This document shows, piece after piece, positions 42,775 to 51,787 of a DNA stretch of 64,000 bases. The position numbers and the translations under genes were made by a program. The notes beneath the pieces were generated by a model, which saw only the letters and a list, made by a program, of their open reading frames with translations, searched no databases and had not been told where the DNA came from. The first letter of the stretch is position 1, and each line of letters starts with the position of its first letter. This DNA comes from Treponema sp. UBA6367 (GTDB lineage Bacteria > Spirochaetota > Spirochaetia > Treponematales > Treponemataceae): contig DJRF01000030.1 of NCBI GenBank assembly GCA_002437725.1, positions 1 to 64,000 on the forward strand, read 5' to 3'.

Positions 42775-43809
42775 ATGATTGTTATTTTGAAAAATGGCGT
42801 TTCAAAAAACGATGTAAACGAATTTATTAACGATGTAAAATCGCAAGGTTTTAATGTTCACGTTTCAGAAGGTGCTGAAAAAACAATAATTGGACTTTTA
42901 GGCGATACTTCAAAAATTGATGTAGAGCACTTTTTGGCTAATAAAATAGTAGAAACAACAGAACGTGTTACTGTTCCTTACAAAATGGCAAGCCGTGAAT
43001 TTCATCCAGAAAACACAATTATAACAGTTGGAGCAAATCAAAACGGCGTAACTCCTTGTGTTTTTGGGGACGGTAAAATTGTTCCTATTATTGCAGGACC
43101 TTGCTCTGTAGAAAGCGAAAGTCAAATTATGGATGCGGCAAAAGCTGTAAAAAAAGCGGGGGCAAGAGTTCTTCGCGGGGGCGCTTACAAACCAAGAACA
43201 TCGCCTTACAGTTTTCAAGGTTTGGGAGCAGAAGGAATTAAGCTTCTTGAAAAAGCAAAAAAAGAAACCGGACTTCCAATTTGCACGGAACTTATGAGCG
43301 CCACTGAATTAAAATACTTTGACAATGTAGATTTGATTCAAGTTGGCGCGCGCAACTTTCAGAATTTTGACCTCCTGAAAGAACTTGGAAAGTGCGGTAA
43401 GCCTGTGCTTTTGAAAAGGGGGCTTTCTGGCACGATTCAAGAGCTTCTTATGAGCGCAGAATATATAATGGCGAGCGGGAATGAAAATGTTATTTTGTGC
43501 GAAAGAGGAATTCGGACTTTTGATGGCTACACAAGAAATTGTCTTGATTTAAGCGCTGTTCCTTATCTGCATAATGTTAGTCACCTTCCTGTAGTTATAG
43601 ATCCGAGCCATGCTTGTGGAATAAGGTGGATGGTTCCTGTTTTGTCACAAACTGCACTTGCAGCCGGAGCAGACGGCCTTGAAATTGAAGTTCACTGCAA
43701 TCCTTCAAAAGCTTTAAGCGACGCAAGCCAGCAACTTACACCAGAAGAATTTGAAAATCTTTGCAAAAAACTCATCAAGTATGCTGCTGTTGAAAATAAG
43801 ACTATATAG
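42775..43809 (+). CDS. aroF: 3-deoxy-7-phosphoheptulonate synthase (DAHP synthase, type I-beta)
   Basis: The first enzyme of the shikimate pathway, joining erythrose 4-phosphate and phosphoenolpyruvate. About 344 residues: an N-terminal ferredoxin-like regulatory domain (MIVILKNGVSKNDVNEF to about residue 75, with VSREFHP-like ASREFHPEN closing it) and the barrel with AGPCSVES, LRGGAYKPRTSPYSFQG, LMSAT, ILCERGIRTFDG and DPSHACG. The same layout in Thermotoga DAHP synthase gives Tyr/Phe feedback control. The ATG at 42775 follows GGAGGA. Control seems double: enzyme feedback plus the leader-peptide attenuator just upstream. Confidence 0.96.
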   Translation: MIVILKNGVSKNDVNEFINDVKSQGFNVHVSEGAEKTIIGLLGDTSKIDVEHFLANKIVETTERVTVPYKMASREFHPENTIITVGANQNGVTPCVFGDGKIVPIIAGPCSVESESQIMDAAKAVKKAGARVLRGGAYKPRTSPYSFQGLGAEGIKLLEKAKKETGLPICTELMSATELKYFDNVDLIQVGARNFQNFDLLKELGKCGKPVLLKRGLSGTIQELLMSAEYIMASGNENVILCERGIRTFDGYTRNCLDLSAVPYLHNVSHLPVVIDPSHACGIRWMVPVLSQTALAAGADGLEIEVHCNPSKALSDASQQLTPEEFENLCKKLIKYAAVENKTI

Positions 43810-43854
43810 CCAGAATTATGAGTTTTAATTTTGATTTTTTATGGGAGCTAATCT

Positions 43855-44751
43855 ATGGAAAAGAAACTTCAAAATCTAAATTACGGAATTGTTGGGCTTG
43901 GTATTATGGGCGGTTCAATTGCGAAGTCAATAAGAGAAAATATTCTTTGCATTAACGGCTCTTGCGGCAAGATATTTGCTTGTAACCGAACCCATTCTAG
44001 TTTAAGCCTTGCGCTTTCAGAAGGTGTCATCGACAAAGGCTTTCTTTCTGATGAAGTTTCAAAAATGCTTTGTGAATGTGATATTGTTTTTATTTGTCTT
44101 TATCCGCATGATACATTAAATTTTTTGAAGGAGCACCGCAACGATTTTAAGTCTTCTTCCATAGTTACTGATATAAGCGGCGTAAAAGGGATTTTCGAAG
44201 AGCAGCTTCCTAATATAATGCGCGAAGATGTTGACTTCATTATTGGTCATCCTATGGCTGGTGGCGAAAAAGAAGGCTATGCGGCAAGCGATGCAAAGTT
44301 TTTTATAAATCATAATTACATTTTAATTCCTCAGCCGCTTAATAGAAAAGAAAATCTTTCTACTATGAAAGCTTTGATTACCTCAATGGGATTTTCTAGG
44401 ATTACGGAAACTACTTGCGATATCCACGATTATAAGATTGGTTTCACAAGTCAGTTGTGCCACGTTATAGCTGCCGCTTTAGTTGGAAGTGTAAATGATG
44501 AAAAAATAACGGCTTTTGGGGGCGGAAGTTTTGAAGACCTTACACGAATTGCCATGATAAATGCTCCTCTTTGGACAGAGCTTTTTATTTCCAACGAGGA
44601 AAAATTAGTTTCTCATATCGATAATTTTTTGAATCAAATGGAATTGCTGAAAAGTCTTATAAATAAAAAAGACTCTTCCGCACTGTGTGAATATTTGGAG
44701 AACGTAAGAACTAAACGTATTGTTATGGGCTCAATTACAACTTCTGAATAG
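43855..44751 (+). CDS. tyrA: Prephenate dehydrogenase
   Basis: A 298-residue NAD-dependent enzyme making 4-hydroxyphenylpyruvate from prephenate in tyrosine synthesis. Seen are the Rossmann motif GIVGLGIMGGSIAKS, DISGVKG, GHPMAGGEKEGY (with the catalytic His) and SQLCHVIAAAL. No chorismate mutase or ACT domain is fused. It begins 45 bases after aroF with GGGAG before the ATG, so the two form an operon under the same attenuator. Confidence 0.93.
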   Translation: MEKKLQNLNYGIVGLGIMGGSIAKSIRENILCINGSCGKIFACNRTHSSLSLALSEGVIDKGFLSDEVSKMLCECDIVFICLYPHDTLNFLKEHRNDFKSSSIVTDISGVKGIFEEQLPNIMREDVDFIIGHPMAGGEKEGYAASDAKFFINHNYILIPQPLNRKENLSTMKALITSMGFSRITETTCDIHDYKIGFTSQLCHVIAAALVGSVNDEKITAFGGGSFEDLTRIAMINAPLWTELFISNEEKLVSHIDNFLNQMELLKSLINKKDSSALCEYLENVRTKRIVMGSITTSE

Positions 44752-44757
44752 CAGCCA

Positions 44758-44880
44758 AACTTCGATTTTTTTTTATAACTGTGAAAAGAAATGCTTTCAG
44801 CGGCTTTACATTTTGTTCAGGCGGCTGTGCTTGCGCTTGGACAGACGTATTTTTCTAAAAGCTTGAACTCTGGGCAAATA
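44758..44880. repeat. Degenerate family A element fused to a family B tail
   Basis: AACTTCGATTTTTTTTATAA, GCTTTCAGCGGCTTTACA and TTGTTCAGGCGGCTGTGCTT are left-half blocks of family A. They join GGACAGACGTATTTTT, the end of family B, and finish with AAAAGCTTGAACTC. It occupies half of the gap before apt; the rest is AT-rich with no purine riboswitch seen. Confidence 0.55.
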
Positions 44881-45017
44881 ATTATTTTTGGTTGAAAAAT
44901 ACACAGAATAACATTAAACTTATTTTGTTATAACCTTCTAAAAGTTTTGCTGATATTTATAAAAAAAATAAGAAAAAATTAGCATTGCTGAAGATTTATA
45001 CAACAGGCGGTTTTACT

Positions 45018-45548
45018 ATGAATTCAAAACAATTGGACGAATGTATACGGCGGGTTCCTGATTTTCCAAAGCCCGGTGTTCTTTTTTATGATGTGACTAG
45101 CATTTTTACTAATCCTCAGGCATTTAGATATGTTCTAGATCAAATGGTTGGCATTTATAAAGATAAAAAACTTGACGGAGTTTGTGGAATTGAATCAAGA
45201 GGATTCTTAATAGCTGCTCCTTTTGCTGAACGCCTTGGCATTCCTTTGGTTTTAATTCGTAAGAAAGGGAAGCTTCCTGGAGACACGTACCGTTGCAGTT
45301 ATTCTCTTGAATATGGTACTGCTGAAATCGAAGTTCATAAATCTGATATAAAGGCGGACGGAAATTATCTTGTTGTAGACGACCTTATAGCTACGGGCGG
45401 AACGTTAAGCGCCGCAAAAACCTTGCTTGAATGCGGCGGGGCAAAAGTTTGTGAATTTTTTGGAATAATAGGTCTGCCATTTTTAAATTACGAAAAAGTT
45501 CTTTCGCCAATTCCTGTAAAAACTCTTATAAATTATAGTGGAGAATAA
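45018..45548 (+). CDS. apt: Adenine phosphoribosyltransferase
   Basis: Apt salvages adenine to AMP using PRPP. About 176 residues: RVPDFPKPGVLFYDVTSIF at the start, GIESRGFLIAAPFAERLGIP, and the PRPP loop LVVDDLIATGGTL. The ATG at 45018 gives the family's normal N terminus; an earlier in-frame start is out of family length. The downstream asnA ATG lies just after the stop (TGGAGAATAAAATG), so the two are coupled. Confidence 0.94.
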   Translation: MNSKQLDECIRRVPDFPKPGVLFYDVTSIFTNPQAFRYVLDQMVGIYKDKKLDGVCGIESRGFLIAAPFAERLGIPLVLIRKKGKLPGDTYRCSYSLEYGTAEIEVHKSDIKADGNYLVVDDLIATGGTLSAAKTLLECGGAKVCEFFGIIGLPFLNYEKVLSPIPVKTLINYSGE

Positions 45549-45549
45549 A

Positions 45550-46569
45550 ATGTCTGAATATAAATCTATTTTAAGTGCCAGAGAAACAGAACACGCAATT
45601 GTTGCTATAAAAGATTTTTTTCAGCTCACTTTGTCAACCGAGCTGAACCTTACTCGCGTTACCGCCCCTCTTTTTGTGCGCGCAGGCAGTGGTTTAAACG
45701 ATGACTTAAACGGTGTTGAAAAACCAGTTTCTTTTTCTGTGGGAAACATGAACGGAACAAAAATGGAAATCGTTCAGTCGCTTGCAAAGTGGAAGCGTGT
45801 AAAAGTTACGGAAATGGCTCTTGCGCCAGGCTTTGGAATTTACACCGACATGAACGCAATTCGCCCGGATGACACAATCGACAGTGTTCATTCAATCTAC
45901 GTTGACCAGTGGGACTGGGAAATGGCAATAGACGAAAAGGACAGAAATGTTTTTTATCTTTTTGACATTGTAAAAAAGATTTTCCGCTGCCTGAAACGCA
46001 CAGAATTTTTCATTTACGACAGATATTCTTCTATAAAACCTGTTCTTCCAGAAGAAATAAAACTTGTTTATTCCGACGAACTTATGCGGATGTACCCGGA
46101 TTTAACTCCAAAGCAGCGTGAAGATGAAGTTGCAAAAAAATACGGGGCAGTTTTTATTGCCGGAATAGGCGGAAAACTTCCAGACGGAACAATTCACGAC
46201 GGAAGAGCTCCTGACTACGACGACTGGATTACAGAATGTGGCGACGGGCACGTTGGTCTTAACGGCGACATCCTTGTCTGGGATGAAACAATCGGCCGCG
46301 CGCTTGAGCTTTCTTCAATGGGAATAAGAGTAAATCCTCAAAGCTTGCAAAAGCAGCTTAAAGAACGCGGCTGCGAAGAGCGTGCAAAACTTGATTTTCA
46401 TGCAAAACTTCTTCGTGGTGAACTTGCGCAGACTTTGGGCGGAGGAATCGGGCAGTCAAGACTGTGCATGTTCCTCTTAAGAAAAGCCCACATCGGCGAA
46501 ACTCAAGTCAGCGTGTGGCCGCAGGCAGAAGTTGAAAACTGTAAAAAACAGGGAATTGAACTTTTGTGA
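45550..46569 (+). CDS. asnA: Aspartate-ammonia ligase (AsnA)
   Basis: AsnA makes asparagine from aspartate, ammonia and ATP, with a class II aminoacyl-tRNA synthetase fold. About 339 residues with VTAPLFVRAGSGLNDDLNG, EKPVSFSVG, EMALAPGFGIYTDMNAIRPD, SIYVDQWDWE and the terminal TLGGGIGQSRLCMFLL. GGAGAA precedes the ATG at 45550. Codon use is visibly richer in C/G-ending codons than in apt and the following gene, a milder version of what gpmI shows. It overlaps the next gene by four bases. Confidence 0.94.
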   Translation: MSEYKSILSARETEHAIVAIKDFFQLTLSTELNLTRVTAPLFVRAGSGLNDDLNGVEKPVSFSVGNMNGTKMEIVQSLAKWKRVKVTEMALAPGFGIYTDMNAIRPDDTIDSVHSIYVDQWDWEMAIDEKDRNVFYLFDIVKKIFRCLKRTEFFIYDRYSSIKPVLPEEIKLVYSDELMRMYPDLTPKQREDEVAKKYGAVFIAGIGGKLPDGTIHDGRAPDYDDWITECGDGHVGLNGDILVWDETIGRALELSSMGIRVNPQSLQKQLKERGCEERAKLDFHAKLLRGELAQTLGGGIGQSRLCMFLLRKAHIGETQVSVWPQAEVENCKKQGIELL

Positions 46570-47570
46570 AAACAGAGTACAGTTTTAAGTCTTCTGAACT
46601 TGAAGAGCAGTTAAAGCAGTTTTCCTCAAAAGGAATTACAGAACTTGTTTTGCATGATTCTGTAATTCTTAGCGACAAAAAACGTTTGCTTCACTTTTTA
46701 AAAACTGTAGAAAAAGATGCGCCTAATTTATTTGTTTCTTTTACAGTAGCTGCAAATGTTTTAGATAATGAAATTTGTTCTCAGTGCAGAAAAATAAATT
46801 GTTCAATAGACGTGCCTTTTGTTGTTGAGAAACCTTTTTCTAAAGAAGAGCCATTCTTTGATAAGAAGTTTTATTCAAAAAGAGCGGTCATGCTGAACAA
46901 TGCTTCTTTAGTTTTTGGGATAAACCTTTTTTTTGCAGATAGTCCATTTGATTCGTTTAGAGCTTTTAGAGACAGGCTGGGTTTTGCCGTTACACAGTAT
47001 CCAAATCATATAAATTTTCCACAAATTGAAGACTCAAAAGTTTTAAAGACAATTTGCGCAGGTCCTTTGTTTAATTCGGAAGATATTCAGCGGGCGAAAA
47101 ATATTGCCTTTGCGTGTAGAACTTTTTATTCTGCTGGAAGGGCTGTAACTTGGTTTAATAGCGTTATAAAAGCGCTCCGCATAAATCCTGTTGATTTTTT
47201 TAGTGATTTTGCAGAATGGCAGCACTGTTGCAATTGCGATATGGCAAGCGGTTTTGTTCCTGAAAATTCAAATCATCACGAAATTGAAAAAATGCAGCTT
47301 GCGTTCTTGCAAGAGAAATTTGAGGAAAAAAGAAAAAGTCATCTTTTTGTCGCTGTAAATGATATAGTCTGCATGAATGGCGCTTTAAGCCGCCTTGTTT
47401 CAGATGGTACAGAGGCGGTTTTAGAAACGGAATACAATCCAGAAGATATTTTTGGCGTAGAATCTTTGGATATTGAATCTTTTGTAAATGATGTGTGTCT
47501 TGAGCATTGTACAGTAAAGCTTTTTTCTAATGAAAACTGTGAACCTGATTTTAAAATCTTGGAAAACTAA
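46566..47570 (+). CDS. Unknown protein, translationally coupled to asnA
   Basis: A 334-residue soluble-looking protein starting at a GTG that overlaps the asnA stop. The N-terminal segment GITELVLHDSVILSDKKRLL resembles the strand-helix units of radical-SAM TIM barrels, but no CxxxCxxC cluster is present. Cysteines occur in CSQCRKINC and HCCNCDM, so another metal site is possible. I do not recognise the family. Position suggests a link to asparagine or nucleotide metabolism, but coupling may only be for expression. Confidence 0.6.
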   Translation: MKTEYSFKSSELEEQLKQFSSKGITELVLHDSVILSDKKRLLHFLKTVEKDAPNLFVSFTVAANVLDNEICSQCRKINCSIDVPFVVEKPFSKEEPFFDKKFYSKRAVMLNNASLVFGINLFFADSPFDSFRAFRDRLGFAVTQYPNHINFPQIEDSKVLKTICAGPLFNSEDIQRAKNIAFACRTFYSAGRAVTWFNSVIKALRINPVDFFSDFAEWQHCCNCDMASGFVPENSNHHEIEKMQLAFLQEKFEEKRKSHLFVAVNDIVCMNGALSRLVSDGTEAVLETEYNPEDIFGVESLDIESFVNDVCLEHCTVKLFSNENCEPDFKILEN

Positions 47571-47604
47571 CCTGATGAATTTTTGATTTTTATGGAATTT
47601 CGCC

Positions 47605-48561
47605 ATGCTTTTAGAATTTTCTACTATTGAAAAACAACGATTAGATATTTTTTTGCGACAAGAGCTGCCTAAAAAAGTTCAAACATATCTATCAAATTGC
47701 GCTCAGAAAAGTTTTTCCAATGGAAAAATTAGAAGATTGATTATTTCTGGTTCAGTTAGCGTTAATTCTGTGCAAATCAGAAGACCAGCCTTTGAACTTA
47801 GAGGTCTTTCAAAAGTTTGCGTGGATTTTGACGAAAAACGTTTCTTTTATGAAAAAAGTCCTGACGACATAAAATTTGAAGTTACTAAAAAATCAGTTCT
47901 ATATGAAGATGATTATCTTATTTGTGTAAATAAGCCGTCTTTGTTTCCTACAGAAGAAACTATTGTGGGAACGGAAAGACGAGATAATCTTCATGCCGCT
48001 CTTGTGCGTTATTTATGGAATAAAAATCCTTCTCTTAGAAATCCGCCTTATGCAGGAATAATGCATAGACTTGACCGTGAAACTAGCGGGGTTATTTTGT
48101 TTACAAAGCAGCGTTCTGTAAATGTTGCTATTCAAAAAATGTTTGAAAATCACGAAATTTTTAAAACTTATGAGCTTTTGTGTACTAAAACTAAAAATAC
48201 AGAAATCCCTCGCGAGCAGTGCATAGAAATGTTTATGGGAAGAGTAAATTCTAAATTTCAAGCAGCAAAATGGGGACCTCTTTCCCAAACTAAAGGAGGT
48301 CTTTATTCAAAAACTTGTTTTCACTTGAAAGGTAAAGAATTTTTATTTAACGAACCGTGCTTTAGGCTTGAAGCTCGGCTTTTTACAGGCAGAACTCATC
48401 AGATTCGAGTTCATTCATCTTGTAATGGATTTCCAATTGTGGGCGACGAGCTTTACGGTGGCATTTGCGCAGACAGAATAATGCTTCACTCTAAAAAACT
48501 GGAATTTGTTCATCCTGTCTTTGGACAAAATATCGTAGTGGAAGCAGAAGTTCCGTTTTAA
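47605..48561 (+). CDS. RluA-family pseudouridine synthase
   Basis: A 318-residue protein with an N-terminal S4-like RNA-binding region (about 40-85, ISGSVSVNSVQIRRPAFEL) and the catalytic domain with HRLDRETSGVILFTK (catalytic Asp), FKTYELL, EARLFTGRTHQIRVH and VGDELYGG. It converts uridines to pseudouridine in rRNA or tRNA; the site cannot be assigned. The order matches RluC/RluD-type enzymes. Confidence 0.92.
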   Translation: MLLEFSTIEKQRLDIFLRQELPKKVQTYLSNCAQKSFSNGKIRRLIISGSVSVNSVQIRRPAFELRGLSKVCVDFDEKRFFYEKSPDDIKFEVTKKSVLYEDDYLICVNKPSLFPTEETIVGTERRDNLHAALVRYLWNKNPSLRNPPYAGIMHRLDRETSGVILFTKQRSVNVAIQKMFENHEIFKTYELLCTKTKNTEIPREQCIEMFMGRVNSKFQAAKWGPLSQTKGGLYSKTCFHLKGKEFLFNEPCFRLEARLFTGRTHQIRVHSSCNGFPIVGDELYGGICADRIMLHSKKLEFVHPVFGQNIVVEAEVPF

Positions 48562-48589
48562 TCGAAAGGCTATGCTTGTCTGATGGACA

Positions 48590-48735
48590 GAAAGCCGAGT
48601 TTTTTATGTTTTTTATAAATGCAAAAAAATGCTTCCTGCGAATTTTCAATTTGTTCAGATGATTGCGCATAATCTTTGTTTGAATGAAAGGGTTTTCTAT
48701 GCAGCCTTAATTGTTTTTATTTGTAAAAAAAGTTT
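48590..48735. repeat. Degenerate family A repeat
   Basis: AAAGCCGAGTTTTTTATG, AAAAAATGCTTCCTGCGAA, TTTTCAATTTGTTCAGATGA and GCAGCCTTAATTGTTTTTAT keep the family order, but the central hairpin and right end are worn. It lies between the pseudouridine synthase gene and the grpE promoter. Confidence 0.6.
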
Positions 48736-48754
48736 TCAAAGTTTTATTTTTTTA

Positions 48755-48784
48755 TTGACGTTTTATAGTAAAAATTAGTATTTT
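48755..48784 (+). promoter_or_regulatory. Putative grpE promoter
   Basis: TTGACG (48755-48760), 18 bases, TATTTT (48779-48784). No CIRCE element (TTAGCACTC-N9-GAGTGCTAA) was found near grpE, dnaK or dnaJ, and hrcA is not in the window. Confidence 0.5.
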
Positions 48785-48815
48785 TTATACTGAAAAAAAT
48801 AAAAAGGACAATAAA

Positions 48816-49442
48816 ATGTCAAAGGAACATCAGAAACATTCACATAAAACAGAAGAAGATATTAAAAAGGAAGAAAAATCTGAAACTTCTGCTGAAGAAA
48901 AAACTTCTTCTGAACCTGCAGAAAAAAAACAGGAAGAAAATTCAGAGCAAAAGGAAGAAAAAAAAGAAACTAATTTTGAAGAAGAAATTTCAAAGCTGAA
49001 AAAAGAAAATGCAGATTTAAAAGATCAGTTGCTTAGAAGGGCTGCAGATTTCGATAATTATAGAAAACGTATGATTAAAGAAAAGCAGGATACTGCAGAC
49101 TATGCAAATGCAAACCTTCTTTCTGATTTGCTGGAAAGTTTTGATAACTTCGATAGGACTGTTGAAGCCGCTGACACTGCAAAAGATGCAAAAGCTATTG
49201 CAGACGGCGTTAAGATGATTAACAAGAATCTTGTTAGTATGCTTGAAAACAAATACAATCTTGTAAGCTACGGAAAAGAAGGCGATGTGTTCAATCCAGA
49301 TGAGCACGAAGCAATCGGAAGAGTGGAAGATGAAAATGCAAAGGAGGAAACTCTTAAGCAAGTTTATCTTAAAGGCTACAAGCTAAAAGAAAGAATTATT
49401 CGCCATGCAAAAGTCTTGGTGAGTGTTCCAAAAAATAAATAA
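48816..49442 (+). CDS. grpE: Nucleotide-exchange factor GrpE
   Basis: GrpE releases ADP from DnaK. The 208-residue protein has a long Lys/Glu-rich N-terminal tail (to about residue 58), a coiled coil (EEEISKLKKENADLKDQLLR), DFDNYRKRMIKEK, LLESFDNFDRTVE and the beta domain with GDVFNPDEHEAIGRV and KGYKLKERIIRHAKV. AAAAGG precedes the ATG. It is the first gene of the grpE-dnaK-dnaJ group, each separated by about 190-200 bases. Confidence 0.95.
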   Translation: MSKEHQKHSHKTEEDIKKEEKSETSAEEKTSSEPAEKKQEENSEQKEEKKETNFEEEISKLKKENADLKDQLLRRAADFDNYRKRMIKEKQDTADYANANLLSDLLESFDNFDRTVEAADTAKDAKAIADGVKMINKNLVSMLENKYNLVSYGKEGDVFNPDEHEAIGRVEDENAKEETLKQVYLKGYKLKERIIRHAKVLVSVPKNK

Positions 49443-49516
49443 AGTTTGATTTTCAACAAGTTTTGTTTTACAAATTTTGTTTTGCAAAGCTTGCATATAA
49501 ATTAGTAATTAATTAA

Positions 49517-49626
49517 GGAGGTGTGATAAAAATTACGTCCATGTATTTTTTATCACAAAAGTTTATTTGTGCGTTGCACTGCATAAACTTTTATTCAACA
49601 TCTCCGTGTGCTGCCGCAAACGCGGC
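49517..49626 (+). ncRNA. Branched 5' leader structure before dnaK
   Basis: A closing stem GGAGGT/ATCTCC (49517-49522 with 49600-49605) encloses two hairpins. P2 pairs GTGATAAAAA with TTTTTATCAC (49523-49556). P3 pairs AAAGTTTAT with ATAAACTTT (49558-49591), tipped by GTGC-GTT-GCAC. GCCGC-AAAC-GCGGC (49613-49626) follows, just before TTTTATGGGAGC, the dnaK ribosome-binding site. P2 and P3 resemble HP1 and HP2 of the FHA leader, including the GC-GTT-GC tip. Confidence 0.6.
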
Positions 49627-49644
49627 GTTTTATGGGAGCAATAT

Positions 49645-51597
49645 ATGTCTAAAATTATTGGTATTGACTTAGGAACAACAAACTCTTGCGTTGCCGTTAT
49701 GGAAAACGGTGAGCCTGTGGTAATCCAGAACTCAGAGGGTGGTCGTACAACCCCATCTATTGTAGGTTTTACTGCAAAAGGAGACCGCATTGTAGGCCAG
49801 CCTGCAAAAAACCAAATGGTAACGAATCCAAAGAACACAGTTTATTCTGTAAAACGACTTATTGGTCATAAATTTGGCGAACTTCAGGGAGAAGCAACAA
49901 AGCTTCCTTATAAAGTTATTGATAACGGTGCTGATGTTCGTGTGGAAATTGAACAGAACGGCGAGAAAAAACTTTATTCTCCACAGGAAATTTCTGCCTT
50001 CATTCTTCAGAAGATGAAGAAGACTGCGGAAGATTATCTTGGCGAAACTGTTACAGAAGCTGTAATTACAGTTCCAGCTTACTTTAACGACGCTCAGCGT
50101 CAGGCTACAAAAGATGCTGGTAAAATTGCCGGTCTTGATGTAAAGCGAATTATCAACGAACCTACTGCTGCTGCTTTGGCTTTTGGATTTAAGCAGGATC
50201 AGAACAAGGAAAAGACAATCGCTGTCTATGACCTTGGCGGCGGTACTTTTGATATTTCTATTCTTGAACTTGCAGACGGTGTTTTTGAAGTAAAATCAAC
50301 AAACGGTGATACTCAGCTCGGTGGCGATGACTGGGACCGTGCAATCATCAACTGGTTGCTTAAGGAATTCAAGAATGACACAGGAATCGATTTAAGCGCA
50401 GATCCTATGGCTATGCAGAGACTTAAGGAAGCTGCTGAAAATGCAAAGATTCAGCTTTCTAGCCAGACTTCAACAGATATAAATCTTCCGTTTATTACTG
50501 CTGATGCAACAGGTCCAAAACACTTGCAGAAGACTTTGACTCGTGCTCAGTTTGAGCAGATGACAGAAGACTTGTTTGAACGCACAAAAGAACCTTGCCG
50601 CAAGGCTTTGGCTGATGCTGGAATCTCTGCTGACAAGATTGATGAAATCTTGCTTGTTGGTGGTTCTTCACGTATGCCAAAAGTTCAGGAAGTTGTAAAA
50701 CAGATTTTTGGCAAAGAAGGTTCTAAATCTGTAAATCCGGACGAGGCAGTTGCTATTGGTGCTGCAATTCAGGGCGGTGTATTGAAAGGCGATGTAAAAG
50801 ACGTTCTTCTGCTCGATGTAACTCCACTTTCACTTGGTATTGAAACAATGGGTGGCGTTATGACAAAGCTTATCCCAAGAAATACAACAATTCCTACAAA
50901 GAAGAGCCAGGTTTTCTCTACAGCTGCTGATGGTCAGACTGCGGTATCAATCCATGTGCTTCAGGGTGAACGCGAAATGGCTGCCCAGAACCGTACACTT
51001 GGAAATTTTGACTTGGTGGGCATTCCTGCTGCTCCACGTGGAGTTCCACAGATTGAAGTTACATTCGACATCGATGCTAACGGTATCGTTCACGTTTCTG
51101 CAAAAGACTTGGGAACTGGAAAGGAACAGCACATTCAGATTACTTCTTCTTCTGGCTTGAGCGAAGAGGAAATCAACAGAATGGTTCAGGATGCAGAAGC
51201 AAATGCTGCCGCTGATAAAGAAAAGCGAGAAGCTGTAGATGCAAAGAACGAGGCTGATTCTCTTGTTTACCAGACTGAAAAGACTTTGAAAGAAGCTGGC
51301 GATAAGGTTAATGCCGCTGAAAAACAGAAGATTGAAGACGCTTGCGCCGCTTTGAAAAAAGCTATTGAAGGCGGAAACACTGCTGACATCAAAGCTAAGT
51401 CTGAGGAATTGAAGCAGGCTTCTTACAAGATGGCTGAGGAAATGTACAAACAGCAAGGCGCTCAGGGGGCAGCTGGCGCTCAGCCTGGAGCGGATGCTGG
51501 AAATGCAGGTGAAACTTCTGGAGAATCTTCATCAAAAGAAAATAAGTTCGACAAAGGTTCGGCTGAAGATGTTGATTACGAAGTTCATGATAACTAA
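49645..51597 (+). CDS. dnaK: Chaperone DnaK (Hsp70)
   Basis: A 650-residue Hsp70: [60 protein letters not shown] in the ATPase; the linker [16 protein letters not shown]; a substrate domain; and a Gly/Ala-rich tail that ends [10 protein letters not shown], close to the EEVD-like ends of other DnaKs. The ATG at 49645 follows GGGAG at normal spacing; an in-frame start much further upstream would lie in the leader structure. A terminator follows. Confidence 0.97.
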   Translation: MSKIIGIDLGTTNSCVAVMENGEPVVIQNSEGGRTTPSIVGFTAKGDRIVGQPAKNQMVTNPKNTVYSVKRLIGHKFGELQGEATKLPYKVIDNGADVRVEIEQNGEKKLYSPQEISAFILQKMKKTAEDYLGETVTEAVITVPAYFNDAQRQATKDAGKIAGLDVKRIINEPTAAALAFGFKQDQNKEKTIAVYDLGGGTFDISILELADGVFEVKSTNGDTQLGGDDWDRAIINWLLKEFKNDTGIDLSADPMAMQRLKEAAENAKIQLSSQTSTDINLPFITADATGPKHLQKTLTRAQFEQMTEDLFERTKEPCRKALADAGISADKIDEILLVGGSSRMPKVQEVVKQIFGKEGSKSVNPDEAVAIGAAIQGGVLKGDVKDVLLLDVTPLSLGIETMGGVMTKLIPRNTTIPTKKSQVFSTAADGQTAVSIHVLQGEREMAAQNRTLGNFDLVGIPAAPRGVPQIEVTFDIDANGIVHVSAKDLGTGKEQHIQITSSSGLSEEEINRMVQDAEANAAADKEKREAVDAKNEADSLVYQTEKTLKEAGDKVNAAEKQKIEDACAALKKAIEGGNTADIKAKSEELKQASYKMAEEMYKQQGAQGAAGAQPGADAGNAGETSGESSSKENKFDKGSAEDVDYEVHDN

Positions 51598-51626
51598 AAA
51601 TTGATTTGCTTTAGCAAATTGTAATT

Positions 51627-51666
51627 TTGGGGCTGTCTAAAATTGTTATAGGCAGCCCCAATTTTT
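51627..51666 (+). terminator. Terminator after dnaK
   Basis: TTGGGGCTG (51627-51635) pairs with CAGCCCCAA (51653-51661), followed by TTTTTA. A small ATTTGC-TTTA-GCAAAT hairpin precedes it. The dnaJ gene probably has its own promoter or depends on read-through. Confidence 0.85.
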
Positions 51667-51787
51667 ATGGTATAGCAAAGAAATATAAAAAAGTTTATAC
51701 TAAAACAATTATCAGTTGATTTATCGTTATTTTAATGAGAGTCGGTTTGGTAATTATGTTTGGTTTACTTTATATAGGATTAAAAAT

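Noticed and set aside
44881..45017. Purine riboswitch before apt
   Set aside because: No conserved purine aptamer core or three-way junction could be found; only a short AT hairpin is present.
48562..49645. CIRCE/HrcA control of grpE-dnaK
   Set aside because: The TTAGCACTC-N9-GAGTGCTAA element is absent; the repeats present are different hairpins.
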